Source: Acephala macrosclerotiorum
Taxonomy: Eukaryota > Ascomycota > Leotiomycetes > Helotiales > Mollisiaceae
DNA: 64,000 nt
Direction: 5' to 3'
Assembly (NCBI GenBank): GCA_014904845.1
Contig: MU119214.1
Location: 186,001 to 250,000 of the forward strand
Within the stretch, counting starts at the first letter, position 1. Each line of letters begins with the position of its first letter. The notes under the pieces were generated by a model. It saw nothing but the letters and a program-made list of their open reading frames with translations. It ran no database searches and had not been told where the DNA came from. The translations under genes and the position numbers were made by a program. Shown one piece after another: positions 32,734 through 44,025 of this stretch.

Positions 32734-34875
32734 ATGACGAACTCAGTTGCGGTCAGGACGGCGGAACCGCAGGTTAATGCTGGGAGGAAATATAAGTCGA
32801 GGAAGGAAAGACCGTGAGTTGATTGTCCAAGTTATGAAGGGACATTGTCTAATGAAAAGAAGATGTGATGCTTGCCGAAAACGGAAGATCTGTTGCACAA
32901 GAGATGCCTATGAGAAAGACTGCTCTCTGTGTAAAACCAGAGGAGAGACTTGCAAGTATGTTTTACCTCCGAATGTGAGGCGGAATCGTCAGCCAGGAGC
33001 AAATCCAAGACCGAGAGCTTCGACGAGTAGTGCTTCATCGACAACTTCGACTATTCCTCCAAGGCCTGTTCAACCATGCTTGGCTCCCAAAGCTGGTACG
33101 TCTCCTGCTGGAGAATGGATATGCCAGTTTGTGGGTTTGAGTGGTGATCAGGATCCATTTGTTTTGAGACATTGTTCGTTCAATCACTTGAATTGCTACA
33201 AGGCTTCGGATTGGGCTATTTTGAGGATCAAGGGTGATAATGAGATTCCTCTTCACTTCACAGTAAGTTTTAGGGAGAATGTTACCGAGATGAAGCCACC
33301 ACTTACACAAGAGTAGGTTGTCCCAGATAGTCATCTTGATGCTCGTCCAGATTACTACCCAACGACAGACACTGAAGCCATTGTCAAACCTCATGGCGAA
33401 GACCTTCTAAGGACCTACTTCGATGTCATTCACGTGTCATATCCACTCCTCGACCCATCTCGCTTCAACTCAGAACCTCAGACGGGAGATCCGCTCTTGG
33501 CTATCATGTACAACCTAGCCTCGCCATTCTGTCAAGACACTCCTCCAGTTTTCTCCCAACTTTCGGACTTTGCACACCAAGCGTTCGTCTTCCATCCCAT
33601 CACTTCTTGACTAAACTGACATGCCTAGCCTCCCAATCGAAAAGCGCCACCCCCGCCTTGAAACAATAGAAGCCTCCCTCCTCCACCTCCAACGCCACAC
33701 CGTAATCCACCGCTCCCCCACCCTCCCCGGCCTCTGGTCAGACATCGGCTCCATCATCGGCATGGCCCACGATCTAGGCCTAAACCTCTCCCCCACAACC
33801 TGGTCCCTCTCACCCTCCGATGCCAACCGTCGAATCCGCATCTGGTGGGCACTTTACATCCAAGATAAATGGTCAGCACTCGGTCTCGGCCGTCCTTCAT
33901 ATTTGAACGACGAACATTGTTCTGTGCCTTTACCTAATATTGATAATTTCTCACATACAGGGTTGAATGGTAACCCGTTGAGTTTACAACCTGCGTTACA
34001 GTTTATCGCTATGGCTCATTTGACGACTATTTTATCGGATTTGTTGAATACGTTTTATACGTTGAAATCGATAGAGAGGATTAAAACCCTCCCTATCCAA
34101 ACACTCTATACCATTCTCTCCGACTTCCAAGTTCGGCTCCAACACTTCCATGAAGAACATCTCTGTCAACTATACAACGTAAACACCTTGTTGGATAGTA
34201 GTGGGAGTGTGATCTTAGCTTTTTATACGGTGGAGATTGTGTTGTATAGGGCGGTGTTGAGGGCGTTGCCGATGGGGGAGAGGGGATATGCGGGTGTGAG
34301 GGAGAGGGCGAGGGAGTGCTTGGTGGGGGTGATTGGGTTCTTGGAGGGGTTGAATGTTAGTAGGTTGAGGGCTTTTTGGTGGAGTCGTGAGTTCTTTCTT
34401 GTCTTTGCCCCAGTTCCCCCCCCAAAAAACCCTTCCCCTTCCCGCCCTTCCTCTCTTATATCTTATCTAAAAACTGAATGCTGATGCACCCAAAGCAATG
34501 ACAAGAATAAACTTCGCCCTAGCAGGAACATTCATGTTCTTCCAACTCTTAACTTCAATCACAACCCACGACATCGAGTTCTGGTCCTCAACAATATCAC
34601 ACTATCGCTCTCTCTTACGACTCCAATCTCATAGCTTTGATATGACGAAGTTGGCGTGTACGAGGATGGATTTGCTAGCGCAGGGGATGGGTGTCGATCC
34701 ACCAGGGGTGGGAGTTGGTTGCCAAGATCCGGCGGGTGGGGATGAGGTGAGTGGTGAAGTTGGAAATGGGGTTGGAGGTGTGGGGATTGGGGGAGGGAAG
34801 GGAGTGGTGTTGACGCCGGGGAGTGCGGAAGAGTGGATTGCGAGGCAGGGGCATGAGGGGATGTTGCTTTGTTAG
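32734..34875 (+). CDS. Zn2Cys6 transcription factor with Fungal_trans domain
   Basis: Five exons keep frame: 32734-32813, 32860-33262, 33317-33582, 33629-34386 and 34496-34875, giving 628 aa. The zinc cluster follows the first intron: C29-X2-C32-X6-C39-X8-C48-X2-C51-X6-C58. The X8 loop is longer than the usual five or six. The junctions restore LHFT-VVPDSHLD, FAHQA-LPIEKRHPR and FWWSP-MTRINFALAG. The Fungal_trans region includes LLRTYFDVIH-YPLLDP, LWSDIGSIIGMAHDLGLNL and RIWWALYIQDKWSALGLGRPS. The C-terminus is Gly-rich. Overall motifs recall regulators of nitrogen or amino-acid uptake such as the Dal81/TamA type, and an amino-acid permease lies next door, but both points are weak. The first 3' splice site could also be 3 nt downstream. 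Confidence 0.87.
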
Positions 34876-36244
34876 CTGGTAAGCTGTTTGAGATTTTGGC
34901 AAGTTCTATTGGTGTTTTTCAACGGTGCATCGGGAGGATTTCAGTTTTTGGTTATTGCGAGCATTGGGCGGTAATGGACATGAATTAATAGAGGGGAGGA
35001 ATTATGGTAATGATGTGAGGAAAAGGAAAATTGAAGTGAAAGGATGAAATCAATAGGATGGATCGTGAAATTTTCTGCACTTTCTTTTAATGCTCAGTTC
35101 GGTTGAGACTAATAGTTGGGAGGCGGAAAGTGCTCAGATGAAGGAGTTTGAGGTGGGATAGGAGTCTGAAGGACCGAAACGAGGATGGAAATTGACAGCA
35201 CCAAAACCGACTTTTGACGACAGACAGTCAGCTCTTCTTCTCGTATCTAATTGCATATCAAGATCAAACATAAGCTTCAGCCTCAACATTCAAGTTGAGG
35301 TTGAGCTTCAAAAAAGTGCTCAATCACGTGTCATAATTCAAGAGAGGATTCACTTTCACTTACTCTTCCTCAATCTCAACTCCATTGTAGCCTCTATTTG
35401 ATCTCACTCCTTGCCTTCATAACTTCAAATGGAATATACGAGAATCCGAGGGCAGAAAAGTCACAACTCGTGACACCCAAAGAAACCAACCAACCAACCA
35501 CAAGCCTCCTCCTCACTTTTGTTGCAAGTCGCACTTTCATCATTTCGCTGATCAGTTCGTCAGTTAGTCTGTCCGTCGCTGATCATTTCGACTCCTTCCC
35601 CTCTCTCCACTGAACATATCAAGTTTTGCTCAATTATCTAAGAGATTCAGAACTCACTTCTTCGAATCCCATCAAAATCGACTCTCCAAACTTAGAAGCA
35701 AGAATGAAAGTTGATTCAAGCAAACTCGGGCTGAACAAAATCCTGCCATCCAAAATCCTGCGAACCAAGAATCTCGCTAACAACAATCCTCACCAACCAA
35801 AAAGTGTGGTAAGCGCACATGATGGAATGAACGTGATAAGCTAGCCACAGATTAAGAAACCAACGAATGAAGAGATCATCGGATGGTAAAAGCTGCGGAC
35901 TATGAATGATGAAGGGATCCAGGGCCGGATTGCGACGTGCAACAAAGGTGGGGTGCGGTTTTGATTGGTAGGTATCACGTGTGAGGGGTGAAGGACATGG
36001 TTTTGAGGGGGTTGGGATGGGTGATTTGGAAATCAAAAAAAAACCCCCCCAATACGGTGAGCTCGTAATGAAGAAGATTGTGACTATGGTTATAGAAGCT
36101 GAAGAAAGAGTCTTCATTAATAGATAGCAGACGGTACTGTTCGCCACGCCTGGGTATCCCTAGCCACATCATCATATCATACAATCACATCCTATCCATC
36201 CAAAAATGCAAACATAAACCCGCTCAAGATCCAATGAAAATGAT
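34876..36244. other. Convergent intergenic region
   Basis: Between the third regulator (+) and the permease (-), tail to tail. It contains a short CCAA tandem run near 35490-35500 and C/A homopolymers near 36036-36050. No gene is supported. Confidence 0.5.
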
Positions 36245-38116
36245 CTAACAAAGTGTCTTATAAATAACCTTCCACCTCGGCCACTCACTCCTATCCTCCC
36301 TCCACTGCCTCCTCACCCCCAAACTCTCAAACTCATTCCGTCCCGTCACCAAATCAATATCCTTAACCCTCACCCACTTCGTCCTATAACACACCTTATA
36401 AAACCCATAAAACAACAACACCACCGGCATCGCCAAATAAGCCTCAAAGAAATTCGTCACCTGTTCTCCCGTACTCGTATCACTCGAACTTCCTTCCGGC
36501 GAAATCGCAACCCAGAATTGCGCTGCTAGAATAAGGATCAGGGATATGAGTCCGACCCAACTGCCTATGACGCCAATCGGAGATTGGTAGACTAGGTCAG
36601 AAAGTGAGTTTCCTTGCTGGATCCACGCTTTTCGGAATTGGATGTGTGCCCAACAGATAGAGCACCAGGTGAATATACTACTCAACCCACTCAAAGCCAA
36701 CAACCACGTAAACGCCGGTCCTTGAACCGGACTCACATATAAATATGCGAGGAGACCACAAGCCAATGCTACGCCGATGGAGACGAGGGGACGACCTTTT
36801 CGGTCTACGTATGCGAGGATCCTTGGAGCTTGGCCTTGTTCTGCTAGGGCTTGTAATGTTCGGGTGGCGCCGTACATTGAGGAGTTGGCTACTGATAACA
36901 CGGCTATCATGACCACTGCGTTCATGACTGAATCCAGACCTGAGATACCAGCTGATTGAATCGCGATGATAAATGGTGAGGCTTTGGAGTCAACGCTATT
37001 GCGAGAGATGAGTTGAGGTGATGTGTAAGGAACTAAAAGGCCGACAATAGCGATAGAGACGATGTAGAAGAGGGCTATGCGCCAGAATACTTGTTTAATG
37101 GCTGTAGGCAGGGCTTTGGATGGGTTATGCGTTTCTGCAGCAGCGAGGCCGACGAGTTCGGTTCCTGAGAAGGAGAATGCGGCGGTGACGAGGATGTTGC
37201 AGAATCCTTTGAAGCCGTTGTGGAAGGCGCCTGGATCGGCCCAGTATTTGCCGCCGATGTAACCGCTGTCTTGGGTTCCGCCGCAGTTTATCACAGCACC
37301 GAGGATTCTAGGAGACGTTAGGGGGAAAGCTAATGAGAGTAAGGGAGGATTTACATGAATCCGATGACTGCGGTGACCTTGATAATGGAGAAAGTATATT
37401 CTGCTTCTCCATATATCTTGACCCCGCAGAGGTTTATCACCATAATGATCAATAGAAAAATGGTGATGGCAGCCCAGCCTGGAATATCGATGTTCCAGTA
37501 CTCGAGGGTGATTGCTGCTGCCATAACTTCTAATGGCATCGTGAAGGCCCATTGCATGGCATAGTTCCATCCAGAAGCAAAGCCCCACGCTGGATCGATG
37601 AAGCGGGTGGCGAACGCTGAAAACGAACCTGCCACTGGGAAAGTGACGGCCATCTCTCCTAGAGCTTGGACCGTACAAAATAATACAGCACCAATCAGGA
37701 TGAATGCTAATAACAACGATGCTGGACCTCCTGTCGCCAGCGCGCTTCCAGATCCGATGAACAAGCCCGTGCCTTTCTCCAGATCAGCAAGTGCTCACGT
37801 GAGGGGTACACATCTCCATAGGTACTGTACCTATCGAGCCTCCAATAGCTATCATTTGAAGATGTCTCCCTTTCAACCTCCGAACCAGCGGAGTGTGTGC
37901 AGTATTCCACGCCGCAGCTTTCGGATTAAATATCCTCCCATTTTCTCCCAACGCAGGCGCAAAACTGGTATCCGGTCCGGCTCGGAAGCTATCAAACGCC
38001 TTCGTATGCGGGAACCTCTTTACTCCAGATGGTCTCGTCAGTAAGGGCGTAACAGTCGACGTTGACGCCGGATACGTCTTATTCGACTCCATCTTCATCG
38101 ACAGGTCGTCGTCCAT
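36245..38116 (-). CDS. Amino-acid permease (YAT/AAP family)
   Basis: Imports amino acids with protons across the plasma membrane. Exons on the minus strand are 38116-37831, 37772-37355 and 37307-36245, giving 588 aa. Introns are 58 and 47 nt, both GT-AG. The first intron splits the family signature, and joining gives IAIGGSIGTGLFIGSGSAL near residue 90. Twelve hydrophobic segments follow, with GEMAVTFPVAGSF, FSFSGTELVGLAAAE, SVANSSMYGATRTL and FTWCSICWAHIQFRKAW as typical motifs. The C-terminus (KWVRVKDIDLVTGR...) is the usual cytosolic tail. Substrate specificity cannot be told from sequence alone. The gene lies tail to tail with the third Zn2Cys6 regulator and head to head, at 2.4 kb, with the 7-TM gene. 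Confidence 0.92.
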
Positions 38117-39287
38117 GGCGTATAGAAATTAGGGTTGAAGTGTAAAATGCGGTCATGGCATGGTTATGGGATGAAAAGAGGGTTAGCTTTGAGGTCGCCA
38201 AGCCAGATAGTAAGGCACATAAGCGTGAGTCTCGCCTGGACTCTCCCACTTATTTTTTTGATGGGGGCAAATTGTGCGGAAACCAATATTTCAAAGGTCG
38301 CGGTCGGGGCGAAGACTTCGTTATCAGTGAGCTGAGCTGAGCTGAGGCGGGTGGTCTTGTATGTGTGACCCCCAGTCCACTCTGGAGCCAGTCCGGGTTG
38401 CGCTGCACAAATCAAATAATTTCGCGGCGCGGTGATGCACTGCAAGGAGATAACACACGCCTGGTGAGGCAAGACACGGTAAGCTCCGACCTTGCGTTAA
38501 TGAAGGTGGGGGCGTGGGAAATGCTGCCACCTGCACCAACCGCGATGAGGGGTACGAACAGGACGGAGTACCTGGCTGGTTTGGAAGCTTCTTGGTGCGA
38601 GCAGGCTGGGAAGATGGCTGGGATGGCGGTGGGAGAAATGGCATGCAGCACACATGGAAATACTAAGTAGAACGCCACCACAACTGGGGATCGAAACGGT
38701 GGAACGGTCAAGGATATCCAAGGACCTCTTCTCGAAGATGCGACTCGTGAGGTACCGAGATGTCTGTACCTATATCAAGTATCAAATATATTCGATGTAG
38801 CCTGGGTCTGCGCGCGTGTTGAGGCGAACAACACGAGCCAACTGGGACTCCAAGCGCCAGCCATTTTTGACTATGCTCGCAATTTGTTTTGCATTCTTTC
38901 ATCCACCAGAGCCAGATTCAGTTGATTCGCATCACAGTCGCACGCGCATCCCAGGAGGCTTTTGTTGGAGCAAGCACTCCGGGGGTGGAAAAACATCGAG
39001 CGATCGTCTCCGTCTTTTCCAGCTCCAGGGCAGGAAGTGTTGTGATTCAGAAGGCGAATGGCATGTGCGGCCGAGCTTTCTTGTCAGTACCCGGGTAGCC
39101 TGAAGAGGAAGGTGATAAGAAGATCAAAAATTAACGTCCTTCTATGGAAGGAAGAAAGGCCAAGTCGTCTCGCAACGCGAAGAACGGATGCGAAGTCGCC
39201 ATCGTTGCATCATCGTCCATCAGAAAAAAGGGATAGCGCAAGTCGTCCCAAACGTCGTTTGTGACAGGCGCGCTGCGGAGAACGCCA

Positions 39288-39641
39288 TCAAAAGTCTGGT
39301 CTACAGGGTATATGCCCTATAAATGCCCTGTAATGTCTCAAGCCATGCCCTGAAAGGTGATCGTCCACAGAACTCACTGTAAATACGCCTCGACCCACTA
39401 AAGAACAACGCTGTAACTGCCCTATAAAGTCTCAAGCCATGCTTTGTAGGGTGATCATCTATAAAACCCACTGTAAATACGCCTCGACCCACTGAAGAAC
39501 AGGCTCTCAAGCCCCGGGGAGGAGTAGAATTACGAAGGGATGCCTCAAGCGAGCCAATCAAGGGAGGTTATAGGGCTTGAGTGAGACATTACAGGGCATT
39601 ACTGTGTACAGGGCATATACCCTGTAGCCCCAGACTTTTGA
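39288..39641. mobile_element. Inverted-repeat element with internal direct repeats
   Basis: The ends match in inverted orientation: TCAAAAGTCTGG then CTACAGGGTATATGCCCT at the left, and the complement of the same at the right (to 39641). Beyond that, TAATGCCCTGTAATGTCTCA recurs at both ends after a short gap. The interior has a 94-bp period: about 39335-39428 and 39429-39501 share CACTGTAAATACGCCTCGAC and flanks, with mostly transition differences. I find no clear target-site duplication and no transposase, so a non-autonomous element is the best description. The class is unknown. Confidence 0.65.
39335..39501. repeat. Imperfect tandem direct repeat (94-bp period)
   Basis: Two copies, starting at 39335 and 39429, begin with GTCTCAAGCCATG and share CACTGTAAATACGCCTCGAC. 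The second copy is recognisable to about 39501. They lie inside the inverted-repeat element. Confidence 0.7.
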
Positions 39642-40541
39642 CCGACAAGGAAGGGAACCACCAATTGTACAGACTAGTGAACTCTCAGTCCGAGCCGTTC
39701 CAGAAGAACCTCACATCTCGCCTCTTTTGGTCATCGCAGTTAGCAACGTCCATCCATCGTCCATCCATGCCCTGGTACACGGTTCTTATTTTTACCACCC
39801 ACAGGGCCTTTTAAATGTTAATTCTGAGGTGATTGTGGCCGTGTCTCCAAGGGGTGGCCAGACCAATCACCTGATCGAGATCGCAGTGTTTTACTATATC
39901 TAGTTAAACACTGGTCATTGCTCATTAGCATTTAATAGGGCCTGTAGGGAGTATGAACGAAGCCAGCCACGCGAATGACATCTCTTGGGATGGTAATCAG
40001 GACAGAAAGTACCTGGACACCTCGTGGGCCTAGTCTTAGCCAGGCCTTGGACGACCTGGTCCCCCACAATCTATCGTTTGGGACCTGCATTGGTGTCAGC
40101 ACGGCAGGCACAAGAATATTGAAATTTCTCGGCTTCATTTCTCCTCTGCTTTCTGTTTTCGATGTCCTGCGTTTCAGTTTCATTTATACCTACTGATTTT
40201 ATCCCGGTTTCCCCCTTGACGACGTTCCTGAATAGCCTTGTTCTCCTTCGTTTCGTGGTGTTCTTCTCCCCGGAAACTGTTCGGCTCCCTTTTCATCCGG
40301 ATATTGTATATTGTTTGGGATTTATGGTTTTTTTAACGGTTGTCAGCAAGATCCTTGGGGAAAAAGTTATTAGTTCGTATAAACAGCTGACGAAAGCTTG
40401 GGACCTGCATAGACTATCAGGCTACATGCGGGGGCTCAATATCAGAGTCTCGATCATCATAATTTCGGTGCCTTTCCCCAGAACTCTATTTTCAACCAAC
40501 GCAGATCCACATGCAAGCCGTTTGAACTTTATGTCCAACTT

Positions 40542-41944
40542 GTGATGGATATACTTCGCCTCATGACTGAGGCTCCCGATATCATGGCTCCGAGAGACGA
40601 CAAACCTACACTGCTAGTTAGTTGGTGGTGTACTTGCTATGCGATTGCTATTATATCTATTCGTGTCTGTGGACGATATATCCGGGCTGAGAAGGTATTT
40701 ATTGAAGATGGCATTATGATGTTGGCTATAACGCCATTGCTCATACGCATGGCTTTTGTTCATGTTGTGTTGAAAGATGGGACGAATAATACTGTGACCG
40801 ATGGTTTGTCGACTCAGGATATACATCGGAGAGAGATGGGAAGTCAGCTAGTTCTGGCTGCGAGAGTCTTTTATGCTGCCTAGCAAGTCCTCCCTTCGTC
40901 GAATTGAAAGAAGTAAAGACTGATGAAAGTAGTCTCTGGGCCATCAAATACAGCACCTCAATGTTCTTCCGCACCCTCACCGAAGCCGTCTGGCAACGTC
41001 AACACCAAAAACTCCTCCGCTGTCTCCACATCTTCCTCGGCCTTACCTTTCTTGCTACTATCGTTGCTGATCTTGGTGCATGCCAGCCCTTTAACCACTA
41101 CTGGCAAGTAGTACCCGATCCAGGCCCAGCATGTAGAACTGGATCCGCACATCTCTACACCATGGGCGTTCTAAACATCGTCACCAATCTTGTTCTAATC
41201 ATCTTTCCCATCCCCATCATCTGGAAAGCAAAAATATCAAGAAAGCAAAAAGCAAGCATCATGGCACGCCTCGCTCTCCCTCTCCTCTCCATCGTGTATG
41301 TACAGTACCCTCCATAGCCCCTCTACCCCGTGTCCCACTCTCAGCCCTTCAAAAGCACCAGGACTGACACCTCCCACAGATTCATCGCCTACTCCCTCCC
41401 CCACATAACCCACCACCATTTCTCCCAACAAGCCCGTTCCCTCCTCGCCTCTCTCGACATCCTACTTTCAACATTCATATCCAACGCCGTAGTCCTATTT
41501 TCCCTTCTCGCTGATCGCGGGTATAAAAAGAGCAAATATAGATTCCAGCACCCTACCTACAACAACACCAACAACCTTGGCGTAAGCAATGGGTACGGAG
41601 AACGAAAAGGCTCTGCCGCTGCTACGTTTGAGAGCGGTGGCAGGGGAAGGGGACCTACTAGATGGAGCTCTGACGACGACCTCATGCGAGCTGGCAGCGA
41701 CGAGGTCTTGATTAGTGGGAAGAAGGGGGTTGTTATCGGGATGCAAGATCTTGGTTCTTTTAAAGAGGAGGATAGTGATAGGGATGGGGAGTTGGAGGGG
41801 AGTAAGGAGTTTGGTGGTGATGGGAGGTTAGATGGGAGTGGGTTGGGGAGTTTGAAGGGGAATGGGGTGAGGAGACCGGCGGAGGTGAAGTTAGGCGATA
41901 TTCGGGTTGCGTCTACGTGGGAGATTAGGGTTGATGATAAATAG
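40542..41944 (+). CDS. Fungal rhodopsin-fold integral membrane protein (PTH11/SAT4-like)
   Basis: A likely seven-transmembrane plasma-membrane protein of the large fungal group annotated as PTH11-like receptors or SAT4 proteins. Exons are 40542-40882, 40933-41295 and 41380-41944, giving 422 aa. The first intron (50 nt) uses a GC donor, GCAAGT, and acceptor GTAG. It restores RVFYAA-Y-LWAIKY; read without splicing, the frame hits TAG at 40881. The second intron (84 nt) has GTATGT, a CTGAC branch site and CAG. Family features are EDGIMMLAI in the second helix region, LADLGACQPF-type TIVADLGACQPFNHYW, DPGPACRTG, TNLVLIIFPIPIIWKAKIS and the basic second half. The C-terminal 130 residues are cytosolic, Gly/Ser/Asp-rich and probably disordered. 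No CFEM domain is present. The ligand is unknown. Confidence 0.82.
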
Positions 41945-42476
41945 CATAGAATTGGGAAGGATGGATGTATATGCATGAGTGTATATATGTCTGATACGTG
42001 TAATGATATATTTTGCTCCTGATGTTTACTGGTGCTCTTCGTCTTGCACTTGCCACTTTTGTATTCAGGTACTGTAATCCTTCAGGTGAAGTTTTGCTAT
42101 ACTCATGCAGGGAAATTAAACGTTCAAAGTCCGACCGACACCTGTACAGTACTGCACTATCTTCCTCAGATTTCCCCGCCCGGCTCCGCTCCGCCTAAAA
42201 TGTCTAGCGGACGAGGGGACATTCGAGCAACGAACATGTCCGACCTCCACTTATACATCCGCTCGCTTATCTAAGGGGAGCCTGCATGTAAGTAAATGTG
42301 GTTTCGCCAACACAATATTCATTATGCCTCGAGCGCCTCTCTTTGGGGCTCAAAAGGCTATATACCCGTACTCCGCTAGGCTTATACCTAGATCCCTATA
42401 CAAACATGTATATATCTCCCTTCCAAATCCCAGATATGTCGAAACCATCGCAATTATCCCATGTGTCCGAACCCGG
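41945..42476. other. Convergent intergenic spacer
   Basis: Between the 3' ends of the 7-TM gene and the Smr gene. A GGCTCCGCTCCGCC block near 42180-42195 recalls similar short blocks near 3395-3415 and 17270-17370, but no longer homology is seen. No gene is supported. Confidence 0.45.
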
Positions 42477-43521
42477 CTACATGACAGTACAACATCCATC
42501 CAACTTCTTCAATATCCTGGGCAATAACTTCATAGCCAACTTCTCCAACTCATCATTCTGCCCATTTCCACCACCATCCTGTTGATAACCCCCTTGCTGC
42601 TGTTGCTGACCTCCCTGATAGCCCTGTTGGTACCCTCCTTGTTGCTGTTGAGGTTGATTTTGGAAGCCACCATGCTGCTGTCCAGGCTGGTATGCGTTCT
42701 GAGGAGGCATCGTAGCAGGTCCGCCTTGAAGATTGATATACATCCTTCCTGCGTTCTCTTCGGTCGTGTATTGGAGACCGAGTTCTTGACATACTTGCTC
42801 GACGCGGGGTTTGATTTTTTGGATGTGGTTTACGGAGTGGTTGCCTTTGCCTACGATTCTGTATTCCCAGACTTATTAGCTCCTTTCCAAGATCCTGAAC
42901 TTGATGGGGAGTTGGGGGAGGGTTTTGGGGGAAAGAAAAGGGAAAGGGAAACTTGCACATGCAAATGCGTCTGCCCATTCTGCTGCGCATGCCTAATCCT
43001 CGCCTCCAAGATATCTTCTGCTTCCTCGACAAATTGCCCATGCAGATCTATCGTATCGTCTGGTACTCTTCCCGGCGCATTATTCTGCCTGAAAATATAG
43101 TCTGATGCTTGCTTGTTGTATTGGTCCATCTTCGCAGCATGCTGCTTCCCCTCCTCTGATAATTGATGCGCACCTGCGCCATCGCCGCGTTCGTATGCTT
43201 GGTGTGCCTGTGATTCTTAGGAATCGGACTTGGGAATGTGGATGTAGAAATGGAAAGGCGGAGAGAGGTGAGACATGGGGTCGAGAACGTACTTTATCGA
43301 AACAAGAGGATCGTTTCCTAGCTTCTTGTCGTGCAAGATCGCGTAATCGGTCATATTCTGCTTCTGCGTCGCTGCTAGAGGAGTGATTGAATGCTGCGAC
43401 AAGATATTAGCTTCAATTCTTGCTTCTTGCCTCTTCGAGCTTGCTATCTTAGCGGGGCAGTGAAGAACGAGGTACCTTTTCCACCAAGGTGATCCATTTG
43501 GTAGGATGTATTAGCTGACAT
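42477..43521 (-). CDS. Smr-domain protein with Gln/Gly-rich tail and CaaX-like C-terminus
   Basis: Smr domains bind or cut nucleic acids and occur in quality-control factors such as Cue2. Exons on the minus strand are 43521-43476, 43393-43293, 43207-42957 and 42858-42477, giving 259 aa. The N-terminal helical DUF1771-like part (DAEAEYDRLRDLARQEARKR, AYERGDGAGAHQLSEEGKQH) leads into the Smr motif DDTIDLHGQFVEEAEDIL and, after intron 3, HLHV-IVGKGNHSVN. The last intron (42956-42859, 98 nt) is GC-AG with a perfect GCAAGT donor; only this joins LHV to IVGKG in frame. A tail of Gln, Gly and Tyr repeats follows, ending in CCTVM. The final CTVM fits a CaaX prenylation box, with the preceding Cys a possible palmitoylation site. 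DUF1771-Smr is clear; membrane anchoring is inferred. Confidence 0.88.
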
Positions 43522-44025
43522 GATGATAATGAATGTGCGTATGCGACTCGAGTATTATGCCATTGAAAGGAGGGAGGGTTGTTGATGTTGTCGCAGGCAG
43601 GAAATGGAAGTTGGATTTCTTGGTTCAGCTTCGTCTGCTAGCCTCGATTCAGTCCAGGGTCTACAGCGGATCGGCTACAGGCATCTCTCATTGGCACCAA
43701 GCGGCGCAGTGACCTACATCTTTAGCCTCGTTCCTCGTTTTGAGGCAGGTTATTGGGGGCTATATAGCCTAGAGAGCGGGGCTAGTCTCGCACATTTTCA
43801 GCTGGACAGGCTCTCTCCTTTTTTTCATCTTTTAGAGCGAGTGTATCTCCGACAATCGTTTATCTCGTCGTGGCTGGACAAGAAATTGGGCAGTGTTTGG
43901 ACATTGAGCGACTCAGTGTTCTGCATTTTTCCGACCGACAATCGCCTGAGCTGGGTGTACGACGATACAGAGATTGGCTGAGGTAGGGAGGAGAAGGGTG
44001 AAAATCAGCATGTGACTCCGTCGCA
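43522..44025. promoter_or_regulatory. Divergent region between the Smr gene and the NLR pseudogene
   Basis: The Smr gene (-) and the NLR remnant (+) are head to head, about 500 bp apart. A plus-strand open frame of 125 codons inside (43604-43981) has no domain and is not called. Confidence 0.45.

Larger units (their letters stand above)
38117..40541. other. Long divergent intergenic region with a repeat element
   Basis: Upstream of the permease (-) and of the 7-TM protein (+). It contains a GAGCT-type tandem at about 38329-38346 and the inverted-repeat element at 39288-39641. No coding sequence is supported. Confidence 0.5.

Noticed and set aside
40881..40883. Apparent nonsense codon in the 7-TM gene
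   Set aside because: A GC-AG intron with a strong GCAAGT donor removes it and restores a conserved join, so the gene is treated as intact.
43604..43981. 125-codon plus-strand frame before the NLR pseudogene
   Set aside because: No domain and it lies in the divergent promoter interval.
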